NCBI GenBank assembly: GCA_013286585.1
Contig: JABDFK010000010.1
Location: 1-45,580 of the forward strand
Source: Deltaproteobacteria bacterium
GTDB lineage: Bacteria > Bdellovibrionota > Bdellovibrionia > Bdellovibrionales > Bdellovibrionaceae
Direction: 5' to 3'
DNA: 45,580 nt
This document shows positions 8,340 through 16,016 of the stretch, one piece after another. Both the position numbers and the translations under genes were made by a program. The first letter of the stretch is position 1; every line of letters begins with the position of its first letter. The notes under the pieces were generated by a model. That model made no database searches. It was given only the letters and a program-made list of their open reading frames with translations, and was not told the DNA's origin.

Positions 8340-8600
8340 GTGAAAACGAAACGCATTTTTTCCCATGCCATTTTGCTAATTACTCTGGGGTTTGCCTTTT
8401 GCCATTGCGGAGTTAAAGGAAAACCGATGCCGCCGCTGGATCCTCCGGTGCTTGGACGGGGAGAGCCCGTCTTCACTGAGGCCACGCAAGACATTCAACT
8501 GAAGAAGAAAGCTCCACCCAAAATTAAAGACGATTGGGATGATACCAAGGACTTTACTCCCGACTTCAACACTGACGATCGCGGCGAGAGGTCTCGGTGA
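8340..8600 (+). CDS. LptM (YifL)-like small lipoprotein
   Basis: In Enterobacteria LptM is a small outer-membrane lipoprotein encoded just before dapF that assists maturation of the LPS translocon protein LptD. This gene occupies the same place, overlapping dapF by 4 nt, and has the family signature CGVKGKPMPPLDPP after a hydrophobic N-terminus. The GTG start at 8340 lies 1 nt after the previous gene. The lipobox is unusual: the Cys aligned with LptM is preceded by His (CHC), and the preceding Cys by Phe, neither of which is standard for signal peptidase II. The C-terminal part is charged and probably disordered. Confidence 0.65.
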   Translation: MKTKRIFSHAILLITLGFAFCHCGVKGKPMPPLDPPVLGRGEPVFTEATQDIQLKKKAPPKIKDDWDDTKDFTPDFNTDDRGERSR

Positions 8601-9385
8601 AGTCTGCGGCAAAGCTCACGCGGATGTCCGGCGCGGGGAATACATTTTTTATAACGGACTCTGAAACTTGTCGGCCAGAGTCTCGGCCGGCCTTCGTGCA
8701 CAAGCTGTGCAATGATTACGTCGGCTTTGCGACCGACGGAGTTTTGTTTTTGCAAAACTCCAACAGCGCGGATGCGGACTGGGATTTTTACAATTCAGAC
8801 GGGTCTCACGCAGAGATGTGTGGGAATGCCGCCCGCTGTGCGGGGCTTTATTTTTTCGCCAAAATAAAATCTAAAAAAGAAGTGTCGTTCGGCACCGCGG
8901 CCGGACCAATCCTGACTCAAATCATTGATGCTAACAAAGGCATCGTTCGCGTGCGCATGCCTGAAATAGAAAAAAACTTCGGGCCTAAGGAAATTCTGGT
9001 GAACAAACGCAAAGTCCGCGGATTTTTGGTGAACACGGGCGTTCCGCACTTTGTTTTACAGCAAGGGCCCGACCAGCAGTTGGCCCAAGAGCTACGCCAG
9101 TCGAAAGACTTAGGCGAAAAAGGCGCGAACATCACTTTTGCTGAGTTCGACTCCGGAGATTTTATCCAGGCGGTGACTTTCGAGCGCGGAGTGGAAAATT
9201 TTACGTTGGCCTGTGGAACCGGCGCCGTGGCCGCAGCAAAATTTCACCGAGCTTGTCACCCCTCGGCCACCGTGCAGACCGTAGAAATGCCCGGCGGATT
9301 GCTACAAGTCGAGTGGCAAGGTGACGTCGCTCTTTTGACCGGCCCAGCAGAGTTCCATTTTGACCTTCAACTTTACGAGGACTGA
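8597..9385 (+). CDS. dapF: Diaminopimelate epimerase
   Basis: Converts LL-diaminopimelate to the meso form, used for peptidoglycan and lysine. At 262 aa it is near the family length (about 270). Both catalytic cysteines are visible in their motifs: NSDGSHAEMCGNAARCAG and LACGTGAVAAA, and the N-terminal substrate-binding segment MSGAGNTFFITD is present. The GTG start at 8597 overlaps the lptM-like gene and has GAGAGG upstream. The order lptM-like - dapF - dapA - dapB, with gaps of a few nt or overlaps, indicates a diaminopimelate operon. Confidence 0.95.
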   Translation: MKSAAKLTRMSGAGNTFFITDSETCRPESRPAFVHKLCNDYVGFATDGVLFLQNSNSADADWDFYNSDGSHAEMCGNAARCAGLYFFAKIKSKKEVSFGTAAGPILTQIIDANKGIVRVRMPEIEKNFGPKEILVNKRKVRGFLVNTGVPHFVLQQGPDQQLAQELRQSKDLGEKGANITFAEFDSGDFIQAVTFERGVENFTLACGTGAVAAAKFHRACHPSATVQTVEMPGGLLQVEWQGDVALLTGPAEFHFDLQLYED

Positions 9386-9387
9386 CG

Positions 9388-10227
9388 ATGAAACCATTTT
9401 CAGGAGTTAGCACTGCGCTGATCACCCCTTTTCTGAACGGAAAGGTGGACTATGTCTCTCTGGAAAAATTGGTGAGGGATCAAATTAAGAGAGGCGTTCA
9501 AGGCTTTGTCGTCAACGGCACAACAGCGGAAAGCCCCACACTTCATGCCAGCGAGCGCCGCGAAATTTTTCAACAAATTAAAAAATGGGTGCCGGCGAAG
9601 TTCCCACTCATCATGGGAACGGGATCTAACTCTACCGAAAATACAATTGAAGAATCTAAGGTGGCCGAAAAACTAGGGGCCGATGCGATTTTGGTGGTTG
9701 TACCTTACTACAACAAACCGCCACAAGAGGGGCTTTTCCAACACTTCAAGGCAGTTGCAGATGCAGTGAGCATTCCAGTGATTCTTTACAACGTCCCCGG
9801 AAGAACTGTCACTGCGCTAGAATTGGAAACGGTGAAAAAACTGAGCGCCCACCCGAATATTGTCGGAATTAAAGAGGCTTCTGGAAATATCACTTTTGCC
9901 AGACAGATTCGCGAAGCTTGCGGCAAGGAGTTCATCCTGCTTTCTGGCGACGATGCGACTTATGATCAGTTCATGGCAGCCGGCGGCGACGGCGTGATTT
10001 CTGTCTGCTCACACATCATCCCAGAAGCCATGCTTCACACGAAGGCCAGTGATTACTTGGATCTGATCGGAGCACTTTTCATAGAGGCCAACCCGATTCC
10101 AGTGAAGATGGCGCTGAAACAATTAAATCTGATTCAAAGCTCAGAACTGCGGCTGCCCCTGGTAGCGATGAGCGCCGCTGGCACAGAAAAGCTGAAGCGT
10201 GAAATGAAAGCAAAGGGTTTGCTATGA
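9388..10227 (+). CDS. dapA: 4-Hydroxy-tetrahydrodipicolinate synthase
   Basis: Condenses pyruvate with aspartate semialdehyde, the first step committed to diaminopimelate and lysine. Motifs present are GVSTALITPF, NGTTAESPTL, YYNKPPQEGL, LYNVPGRT (active-site Tyr), GIKEASGN (Schiff-base Lys) and LLSGDDA. The protein is 279 aa, somewhat shorter than the usual 290-300; the missing residues seem to fall between HIIPEAMLH and YLDLIGALFIEANPIPVK, where homologues have an extra helix. The active site is intact, so it should work. The ATG follows dapF by 2 nt. Confidence 0.95.
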   Translation: MKPFSGVSTALITPFLNGKVDYVSLEKLVRDQIKRGVQGFVVNGTTAESPTLHASERREIFQQIKKWVPAKFPLIMGTGSNSTENTIEESKVAEKLGADAILVVVPYYNKPPQEGLFQHFKAVADAVSIPVILYNVPGRTVTALELETVKKLSAHPNIVGIKEASGNITFARQIREACGKEFILLSGDDATYDQFMAAGGDGVISVCSHIIPEAMLHTKASDYLDLIGALFIEANPIPVKMALKQLNLIQSSELRLPLVAMSAAGTEKLKREMKAKGLL

Positions 10228-10895
10228 AGAGCGTCGTGGTCGTTGGTGCTAGCGGAAAAATGGGACAAGAAATTTTGCAAGTTCTGGCTGAAAAAAAAAT
10301 AAAGGCGGCCGCCTGCGGGTCGAAAACCCCACTCACGAAAAAGACTTTGTTAGGCAAGAACCTGGTGATTGATTTTTCTTCCCCCGAAGGCCTGGAGTCT
10401 GCGCTAGCACTCTGTGTAGAGCTGCAGATTCCCCTGGTCAGCGGCACCACTGGGATTAGTGACAACCAAAAAAAGAAACTAATGACGGCGGCAAAAAAAA
10501 TCCCCGTGCTGTGGTCGCCAAACATGAGTCTTGGCATTGCTCTGTTGAAAAAATCCGTGCATTTGTTGGCCAAACTCGAGGGCTTTGATTTTCAGGTGGA
10601 AGAATTTCATCACCGCCGAAAGAAAGATCGCCCTAGCGGAACGGCGCTTGCTTTGCAGCAGTGCCTGACGGAAGCGCTTCCTCGGAAAACCACACTTCCC
10701 GAACCTATAGTCATGCGCGCGGGCGGAATTGTGGGTATCCACAAAGTCTATGCCACATCGGAAGAAGAGATGATCGTCTTTGAACATCAGGCGCTGAATC
10801 GCCGAGTTTTTGCGTCTGGTGCCGTGCGCGCTGGGGAATGGCTCTGCCAGCAGAAGCCGGGTCTTTATCAGATGGAGGACCTCTTTGAAGTCTGA
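10224..10895 (+). CDS. dapB: 4-Hydroxy-tetrahydrodipicolinate reductase, short form
   Basis: Reduces the DapA product with NAD(P)H. The Rossmann motif VVVGASGKMGQEI is at the N-terminus; LVIDFSSPEG, LVSGTTGIS, WSPNMSLGIALL and the catalytic/substrate-binding EFHHRRKKDRPSGTAL follow, and the end carries FASGAVRAGEWL. At 223 aa it is about 45 residues shorter than the E. coli enzyme; the loss is mainly in the early cofactor domain. It overlaps dapA by 4 nt (ATGA) and is followed by an overlapping FolK-like gene. Confidence 0.93.
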   Translation: MKSVVVVGASGKMGQEILQVLAEKKIKAAACGSKTPLTKKTLLGKNLVIDFSSPEGLESALALCVELQIPLVSGTTGISDNQKKKLMTAAKKIPVLWSPNMSLGIALLKKSVHLLAKLEGFDFQVEEFHHRRKKDRPSGTALALQQCLTEALPRKTTLPEPIVMRAGGIVGIHKVYATSEEEMIVFEHQALNRRVFASGAVRAGEWLCQQKPGLYQMEDLFEV

Positions 10896-11388
10896 AATCC
10901 CGCAAGAAAACTTTGCGCTGGTGGCCTTCATTGGTGACCCAATTAAGGCGGAACGAAATCTACAGAAGCTGTTGGCGCAAACAAAAAATTTTTGCCAGAT
11001 CCTGCAACTTTCCAGCATCTACAAAAGGGATCACGAAAATCTGACCAACGTTCATAGCCACACCTCTGAATTGGTGGTGGCCGCACGGGTGTCCACCGCC
11101 CTACCCAGGCAGGAGTTCTCTGACAAAATCATGGAACTCAAGATGACGGAGGCCAGCGTGACCTCTTACGCCATCCTTTTAAGTATGAATCGCGAGATAT
11201 TGATGACACCTGGATTCACACTTCCAGACCCGAGGTTGGTTCAAGATCGCTTGATTTTATTGTGTGCCGCGGAAGTTTGGGGCGATTATGAACATCCTGT
11301 GCTGGGCCAGTCTTTGACAGAGTTAGTTAAGTTGTATCCAGTGAGAGATAGGATTGAATTTTTCAATCAAGGCACCTACCTTTACTAG
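10885..11388 (+). CDS. Degenerate FolK (HPPK)-like protein
   Basis: Resembles 6-hydroxymethyl-dihydropterin pyrophosphokinase by its SSIYKR segment, the strand pattern around residues 50-60, and especially FTLPDPRL...ILLCAAEVWGDYEHPVLG near the end, the typical FolK C-terminal half. The catalytic block is lost: where FolK has R/W-x-P-R-T-L-D-L-D-I-L-L, this protein has EASVTSYAILL, without the two magnesium-binding aspartates or the arginines, and the N-terminal GSN is FIGDP. It is therefore probably not a kinase. Start: TTG at 10885 with GGAGG 6 nt upstream, overlapping dapB by 11 nt. The stop codon directly abuts the repeat at 11389. Confidence 0.7.
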   Translation: MKSEIPQENFALVAFIGDPIKAERNLQKLLAQTKNFCQILQLSSIYKRDHENLTNVHSHTSELVVAARVSTALPRQEFSDKIMELKMTEASVTSYAILLSMNREILMTPGFTLPDPRLVQDRLILLCAAEVWGDYEHPVLGQSLTELVKLYPVRDRIEFFNQGTYLY

Positions 11389-11509
11389 GCGAACGTCGTA
11401 AAAGACCCGGATCCTTCGTTGTTCGGTCGGTCGCTTGTGCGGCCTACGGGTAGTAGGCCTCCGCGCTCGCTCCCTCTCGCCTCGGCTGCGGGTCTTTTAC
11501 GACGTTCGC
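11389..11509. repeat. Modular hairpin repeat, copy R2, with 20-bp perfect outer arms
   Basis: The left arm 11389-11408 (GCGAACGTCGTAAAAGACCC) is the exact reverse complement of 11490-11509. The 81-bp interior has GGCCTAC-GGGTA-GTAGGCC and shares GGATCCTTCGTTG, TTCGGTCG, CGCGCT and CCTCTCGCC with copy R1. The element begins on the first base after the stop codon of the FolK-like gene and ends 35 nt before the next ATG. It contains no coding potential of its own. Confidence 0.85.
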
Positions 11510-11544
11510 TACTGGCTTTGGGAAAATGGGAAAGGGAACAGTTT

Positions 11545-12192
11545 ATGAAATTTTTTATTGATACTGCTGAGATTGAGGAGATTAAGGCTGCTAATTTGCG
11601 CGGTTGGGTTGATGGGGTTACTACGAATCCTTCTTTGATTGCTAAGTCTGGGCGGGTTTTTTTTGATGTGATTAAGGAAATTTGCAAAGAGGTTAAGGGG
11701 CCTGTTTCGGCGGAGGTTATTTCTCTGGAAGCTGAGGGCATGCTTAAGGAAGGCCGAGAGCTGGCCAAGCTTGCTGATAATGTTGTGGTTAAAATTCCTA
11801 TGACAGAGCAGGGCTTGATTGCGGTTCGTAAATTGAGTTCGGATGGAATTAAAACCAATGTTACTTTGGTTTTTTCGGCAGTTCAGGCACTTTTGATTGC
11901 TAAGGCTGGGGCCACGATGGTTTCTCCGTTTGTCGGTCGACTGGATGACATTGGACAAAATGGCATGGATTTGATTGCAGACATTCTTCAGATCTATGAA
12001 GGCTATGATTTCAAGACGGAAGTTCTGGTGGCCAGCGTTCGTCACCCAGTTCATTTACTAGAATCTGCCAAAATGGGGGCTCACATCGCGACCATGCCGT
12101 ACAAAGTGATGCAGCAACTTTGTCAGCATCCCCTGACGGACAAGGGCATCAAAGCCTTTATGGATGACTGGGCCAAGGCGCAAAAGAAATGA
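11545..12192 (+). CDS. Transaldolase / fructose-6-phosphate aldolase family protein
   Basis: A 215 aa class I aldolase-fold enzyme of the TalC/FSA family, which handles dihydroxyacetone units from sugar phosphates in the non-oxidative pentose phosphate pathway. The start [13 protein letters not shown], then [20 protein letters not shown] (Schiff-base Lys), [22 protein letters not shown] and [10 protein letters not shown] all match the family in order. The length matches TalC rather than long transaldolases; aldolase and transaldolase activities cannot be told apart here. The ATG at 11545 is chosen because longer frames run through the repeat R2; AAAGGG lies upstream. It overlaps the next gene by 4 nt. 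Confidence 0.92.
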   Translation: MKFFIDTAEIEEIKAANLRGWVDGVTTNPSLIAKSGRVFFDVIKEICKEVKGPVSAEVISLEAEGMLKEGRELAKLADNVVVKIPMTEQGLIAVRKLSSDGIKTNVTLVFSAVQALLIAKAGATMVSPFVGRLDDIGQNGMDLIADILQIYEGYDFKTEVLVASVRHPVHLLESAKMGAHIATMPYKVMQQLCQHPLTDKGIKAFMDDWAKAQKK

Positions 12193-12620
12193 GAAACGTT
12201 TTTTTTGGCGTTCTGGCGATTTTTTTGTCCGCCTGTCAGTCAGTTGAGGGCGTTTTAATTGCAGAGCAGCCATACTCATTGAAGGAGATCTCCCACGCGG
12301 TCGCCGGGATTTCTGGCAAACCTAGGGAAGTCAGCGACAACCAGCGCGAGATACTCTCGGCTTATTTTGGCCGGAAAGTGGGTGCCGCTTTTGATCCCAA
12401 CACGGCCAAAGAAAGACTTTACGCCCATTTTTATATCTTGGGCGATCGTCGACCTTATGACATTCGCGTCCAGGTCATCGCGGAAAGAAAAACGGCTTCT
12501 GGATATTCAGAACTTGGTGAAGACGTGAATATGTCGCAAAAAGTGGCCGACGAGCTCAAGGCCAAGCTTGTCCAAAGTCAAGACGGCACCAATGTCATTG
12601 ACAGCTTCCGGCCCTTCTAA
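12189..12620 (+). CDS. Lipoprotein of unknown function, 143 aa
   Basis: [19 protein letters not shown] is a signal peptide with the lipobox LSAC (Cys16), so the protein should be lipid-anchored. The next residues ([13 protein letters not shown]) do not place an Asp at +2, consistent with the outer membrane by the E. coli rule. The mature part (about 127 aa) has alternating strands such as [14 protein letters not shown] and resembles small periplasmic lipoproteins without a named family. The start overlaps the transaldolase-like gene (ATGA), so the two are probably co-translated. Confidence 0.8.
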   Translation: MRNVFFGVLAIFLSACQSVEGVLIAEQPYSLKEISHAVAGISGKPREVSDNQREILSAYFGRKVGAAFDPNTAKERLYAHFYILGDRRPYDIRVQVIAERKTASGYSELGEDVNMSQKVADELKAKLVQSQDGTNVIDSFRPF

Positions 12621-12652
12621 CCAAAATAAGGGTATTCAAGACTGGATACCCA

Positions 12653-14695
12653 ATGCTTAGATCCTGGTCAGTACATACCGCAGAGAAAAAAATGCTGGCG
12701 ACGGCACTGGGCTCGGCTTTGGTTCTGACTTTTTTTCCTAAGACTTTGACGCCGGTGTTTTTTCGAACGACGTCCAAACCGATGACGATCCGAGTGACCC
12801 GCGAAGCTCCTCCGAAAGAGGCCTTCGATCAACTTTTTTCAGTGCCGGAAATAGATAACGAATGGAAAGAAATCAAGGACTCGCCCAGCACGAATTTGAA
12901 CTTGAGCAGTCAGCGGGACAATTCCTGGAATCCGTTGGTGGCCTTGAACGAAAGAAAAGTTTCTCTCCCGAAGATGGTTTTCACTCGAGAAATGGTTTCG
13001 GCCAATGCAGAGCCAGCAGATAATCTTCACTGGATCGCGGAACTGCCAACCTCTGAGCGCTTGCGATTGCAGGCGGCCGATGATCGAAGTCAAGTGATGT
13101 CGCAGGACTGGCAATTGCCATCATGGCGTGAATCAGTGGCTAAAAAATTAGATGAGGCCCGAAAAGCAGCAGGTCCTCGGTTGAACAGTCATCCTAATGT
13201 ATTTATACCAGGAAAACCTCTGGGCGGTGGCGATGTGGCGATGAGGGATCTCCCCCCGTCACACTATAACATCACTGGACAAGTCAGACTCCCTCTAGGT
13301 TTAGCACTTGGTGATCGACCGCTGGAAATCCGCAGAATCGTCGACGGAGTGCGCGTGGATGTCGGAGAGATCGACGCCCCGAAGGGCACCTTCTCTATTC
13401 CGGTTGCCGCGATGGAAGGAACCCTATCCATCGAACTATCTGATAAAACTGGTACGGTCATAGCTTCCGCCAGTCATCGATTGGGACCTGAGGACGAACG
13501 CGGCAACTTGTTGATGCACGTGACAGCCAAAAGCCAGTTCGCCGGAACTTTTGTTAGCTTTAACAAAGAGCCCAATCATCTTTTGGGAGAGAAACTTTTA
13601 TCCATTCGCGGAGAACCCACTGAAATTTTGTACGCCACGCTTGGAGTGCACGACAACAGTGATGCGTTGGGCTCTTTTGCCTTTCCGAAAATATCCGAGT
13701 CCTCTTTCGGGCTTATCCGCGCCCGATCGAAAGGCTTCGCCGACACCCTCCTTACACTAAGTGCGGGAGAGGCCAAAGGCATTTCTCTTTTGCCGACGAA
13801 ATTCATCTCTGCACTCAAGCAGATCATCCAAGGGGAGCAGCACCAAGACTTGGAAAATTCGGGAATGATTTTTGGGCAAGTGTTGTTTGACGGCAAACCC
13901 ATGTCAGGAGTTTCGGTCACGCTGGATGAAAGCGCAGAGCAAGTACCAGTCTATTTGAGTGGCTTTATTCCACTCCAAGGCGTGGAGGCGACCACCGAAA
14001 ATGGATACTTTGCCTTCACCGGCTTATCCAAAGGGATGCACACGGCGGTCGCCACCCGGAACGGCGAATATCTTGGTCATCTGAATTTGGAAGTCGATGA
14101 TGAGGCTGTTTCGATCGGAAATCTGGAAGCCTCTACCAAAAATCAGACGACACAAATCAAAGTGTATGATGCCTTTGAGGGAACCCCGCTGTCAGCCAAT
14201 GTGCACATTCAAAGTGTCAAAGACTCCATGCAGGTGTTGGGAGTGGCGGAAGTCTATCTGCCGCAAATTCAGCGGCTCAGCTTTGGCTATGTACAGCCGG
14301 ACCAAGTCGATTACTTGCCCTATCAGATGGCCTACAGTGACAAGGATGATTTTATACACGTACCCTTGGTGAAGGCCGACTGGTTACAAAATATTTTCAC
14401 CGAACGAAGGATCACCAACGTTCCTGACAGCGGAATCGTGATCGGCTTTGTGCCAGAGGATGATTTTGAGGCGTATTTAAGCCATGAAGAGAGCTACGAC
14501 AGTTCGAACATCGTCTATTTTGATATGCTAGGCAGAATCGTTCCTGCAGGAGTGACCGGCGGTGGTTTTGTGATGTTCAATGTTCCATCCGGCACTCAGA
14601 GCATTGTCGTCATGTCGAAGAAAACAGAGATGCTCTCCACGCAAGTCATTCCAGTGGGAGCAGACTCTACGACCATTTTAAAACTTCGCTTTTAG
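12653..14695 (+). CDS. Large exported protein with a carboxypeptidase-regulatory-like domain, 680 aa
   Basis: Not recognised as a named protein. A single hydrophobic segment at residues about 14-35 (MLATALGSALVLTFF) serves as signal or anchor. Two beta-sandwich-like blocks follow: one around residues 200-280 (ITGQVRLPLGL...GTFSIPVA) and one around 405-490 (IFGQVLFDGKPMSGVSVTL, then TTENGYFAFTGLSKGMHTAV), the latter having the pattern of carboxypeptidase regulatory-like (transthyretin-type) domains found in envelope proteins. It is likely periplasmic or surface-located. A hairpin GGGTAT (12630-12635)/ATACCC (12646-12651) lies immediately before the ATG; no good ribosome site is seen. Its stop overlaps that of murD on the other strand. 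Confidence 0.75.
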   Translation: MLRSWSVHTAEKKMLATALGSALVLTFFPKTLTPVFFRTTSKPMTIRVTREAPPKEAFDQLFSVPEIDNEWKEIKDSPSTNLNLSSQRDNSWNPLVALNERKVSLPKMVFTREMVSANAEPADNLHWIAELPTSERLRLQAADDRSQVMSQDWQLPSWRESVAKKLDEARKAAGPRLNSHPNVFIPGKPLGGGDVAMRDLPPSHYNITGQVRLPLGLALGDRPLEIRRIVDGVRVDVGEIDAPKGTFSIPVAAMEGTLSIELSDKTGTVIASASHRLGPEDERGNLLMHVTAKSQFAGTFVSFNKEPNHLLGEKLLSIRGEPTEILYATLGVHDNSDALGSFAFPKISESSFGLIRARSKGFADTLLTLSAGEAKGISLLPTKFISALKQIIQGEQHQDLENSGMIFGQVLFDGKPMSGVSVTLDESAEQVPVYLSGFIPLQGVEATTENGYFAFTGLSKGMHTAVATRNGEYLGHLNLEVDDEAVSIGNLEASTKNQTTQIKVYDAFEGTPLSANVHIQSVKDSMQVLGVAEVYLPQIQRLSFGYVQPDQVDYLPYQMAYSDKDDFIHVPLVKADWLQNIFTERRITNVPDSGIVIGFVPEDDFEAYLSHEESYDSSNIVYFDMLGRIVPAGVTGGGFVMFNVPSGTQSIVVMSKKTEMLSTQVIPVGADSTTILKLRF

Positions 14696-15975
14696 TCTTT
14701 CGAGACAAAGCTTCGGAAAAACTCGCCCCGCTCTTCAAAATTTTTGAATTCGTCGTGACTGGTTCCGCCGGGACTCAAAAGCACGGTGTCGCCCGGATGC
14801 GTGATCGTGTGCAGGGACTTTAATGCCAAGCCCAGTTTTGGAAAATAAGGGCCCTCAAGACCCGCGATCTTTTTCGCCGATTCCCCAAACTCACCAAAAA
14901 AAACAAAACGCAGTTCTGCAGTATTTTTGAATTTCTTCAAGCGGTCCCAGGGAAGATTTTTATCATGCCCGCCCAAGAGCAAAATAAGTGTCGTCTGGGC
15001 GGGAAGAGTTTCCAAAACAGTTTCCGTTGCGCTAATCACGGATTCGATGGTGGTGGCCTTTGAGTCATTGATCCAGCGGACACCCTTTCGCTCTCCGAGG
15101 TTTTCCAAACGGTGGGGAAGCCCAGAGAATTTTTTCATCGCAGCGAAAGCGGGCTCTGGCCAAGAGGAAAGTTCAGCGATTTTTGCAGCGACGGACAGGT
15201 TGTCTTTGTTGTATTCTCCGATCATTGAACACGGCAGCAGATTTTTGCTCTTTAAAATATCGGAATTGCGGTCCACCCAAACCAGAGACGGGCCCGTCGC
15301 ACGGCCCTTGAGGTCCCCGCCAAGTGAGTTCATCACTGCGGTGATTTTAGTTTTCGAAAGCAGTGTCAATTTTTGCTGATAATAGGACTCAAGGCTTGCG
15401 TACCGCTCGAGATGATTGGGCGTTAGATAGGTGATCGCCGAAAAATCACAAGACAGATTTTCAAAATTTTCCAACTGATAACTAGAAAGTTCAAGGATGA
15501 CCCATTGGGCACGTGAGCTAGAATTGTTTAAAACTCGGACCGCATATTTCGCCAGAGGTACGCCAAGATTTCCGCCGACAAAATTGCTTGCGGACATAGC
15601 CTGGGCCCCCACGCCTAAAAGCGAAGTGGTCGTGCTTTTTCCGATAGAACCTGTGATCGCGATGACCCGCTCCGTTGTCAGTAGAGAAAAGGCCAGCGTA
15701 AGCTCACTGCTGATGCGACAGCCCTGTTTTTTAGCGGATTGAAGCCACGGTGTATTCAGCGGCACCCCCGGGGATATCAGTAAAGTTTTTGGGCCCTGTT
15801 GCATAAGAGCGAGCGGATCACGAAATTTTGCAGAGGGATCTTTGTCGTCGTAAGTAAGGATTTGCGAGTCACCGACACCCAGCGCGTGTAACAGTTCCAC
15901 CACCGCCTTGCCAGTGACGCCCATGCCAACGACAGCAAACGGTGGCGGAAGAGATTTAAAATAGGTCAGATCCAT
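14692..15975 (-). CDS. murD: UDP-N-acetylmuramoyl-L-alanine--D-glutamate ligase
   Basis: Adds D-glutamate to the peptidoglycan precursor in the cytoplasm. The 427 aa sequence begins with the MurD Rossmann-like motif FAVVGMGVTGKAVVELL, has the ATP loop AITGSIGKSTTTSLL, the WVILELSSYQLE segment, TPNHLERY, WINDSKATT and the C-terminal LLSPGGTSHDEF (usually LSPACASFDQF). It lies away from the other mur genes, with murA in another operon 20 kb further on. No clear ribosome site is seen before the ATG. It converges with the preceding gene (4 nt overlap) and diverges from the metallophosphoesterase. Confidence 0.93.
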   Translation of the reverse strand: MDLTYFKSLPPPFAVVGMGVTGKAVVELLHALGVGDSQILTYDDKDPSAKFRDPLALMQQGPKTLLISPGVPLNTPWLQSAKKQGCRISSELTLAFSLLTTERVIAITGSIGKSTTTSLLGVGAQAMSASNFVGGNLGVPLAKYAVRVLNNSSSRAQWVILELSSYQLENFENLSCDFSAITYLTPNHLERYASLESYYQQKLTLLSKTKITAVMNSLGGDLKGRATGPSLVWVDRNSDILKSKNLLPCSMIGEYNKDNLSVAAKIAELSSWPEPAFAAMKKFSGLPHRLENLGERKGVRWINDSKATTIESVISATETVLETLPAQTTLILLLGGHDKNLPWDRLKKFKNTAELRFVFFGEFGESAKKIAGLEGPYFPKLGLALKSLHTITHPGDTVLLSPGGTSHDEFKNFEERGEFFRSFVSKD

Positions 15976-16016
15976 TTGTAATGGATAGCACAGCTTTTGG
16001 TTGAAATTAAAGGAAT

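Noticed and set aside
11419-11544. Longer transaldolase-like protein
   Set aside because: The extension runs through repeat R2; [10 protein letters not shown] at 11545 is the family N-terminus.
12630-12651. Hairpin GGGTAT/ATACCC as a terminator after the lipoprotein gene
   Set aside because: Only 6 bp, no T-tract; more likely chance or a minor effect on the next start.
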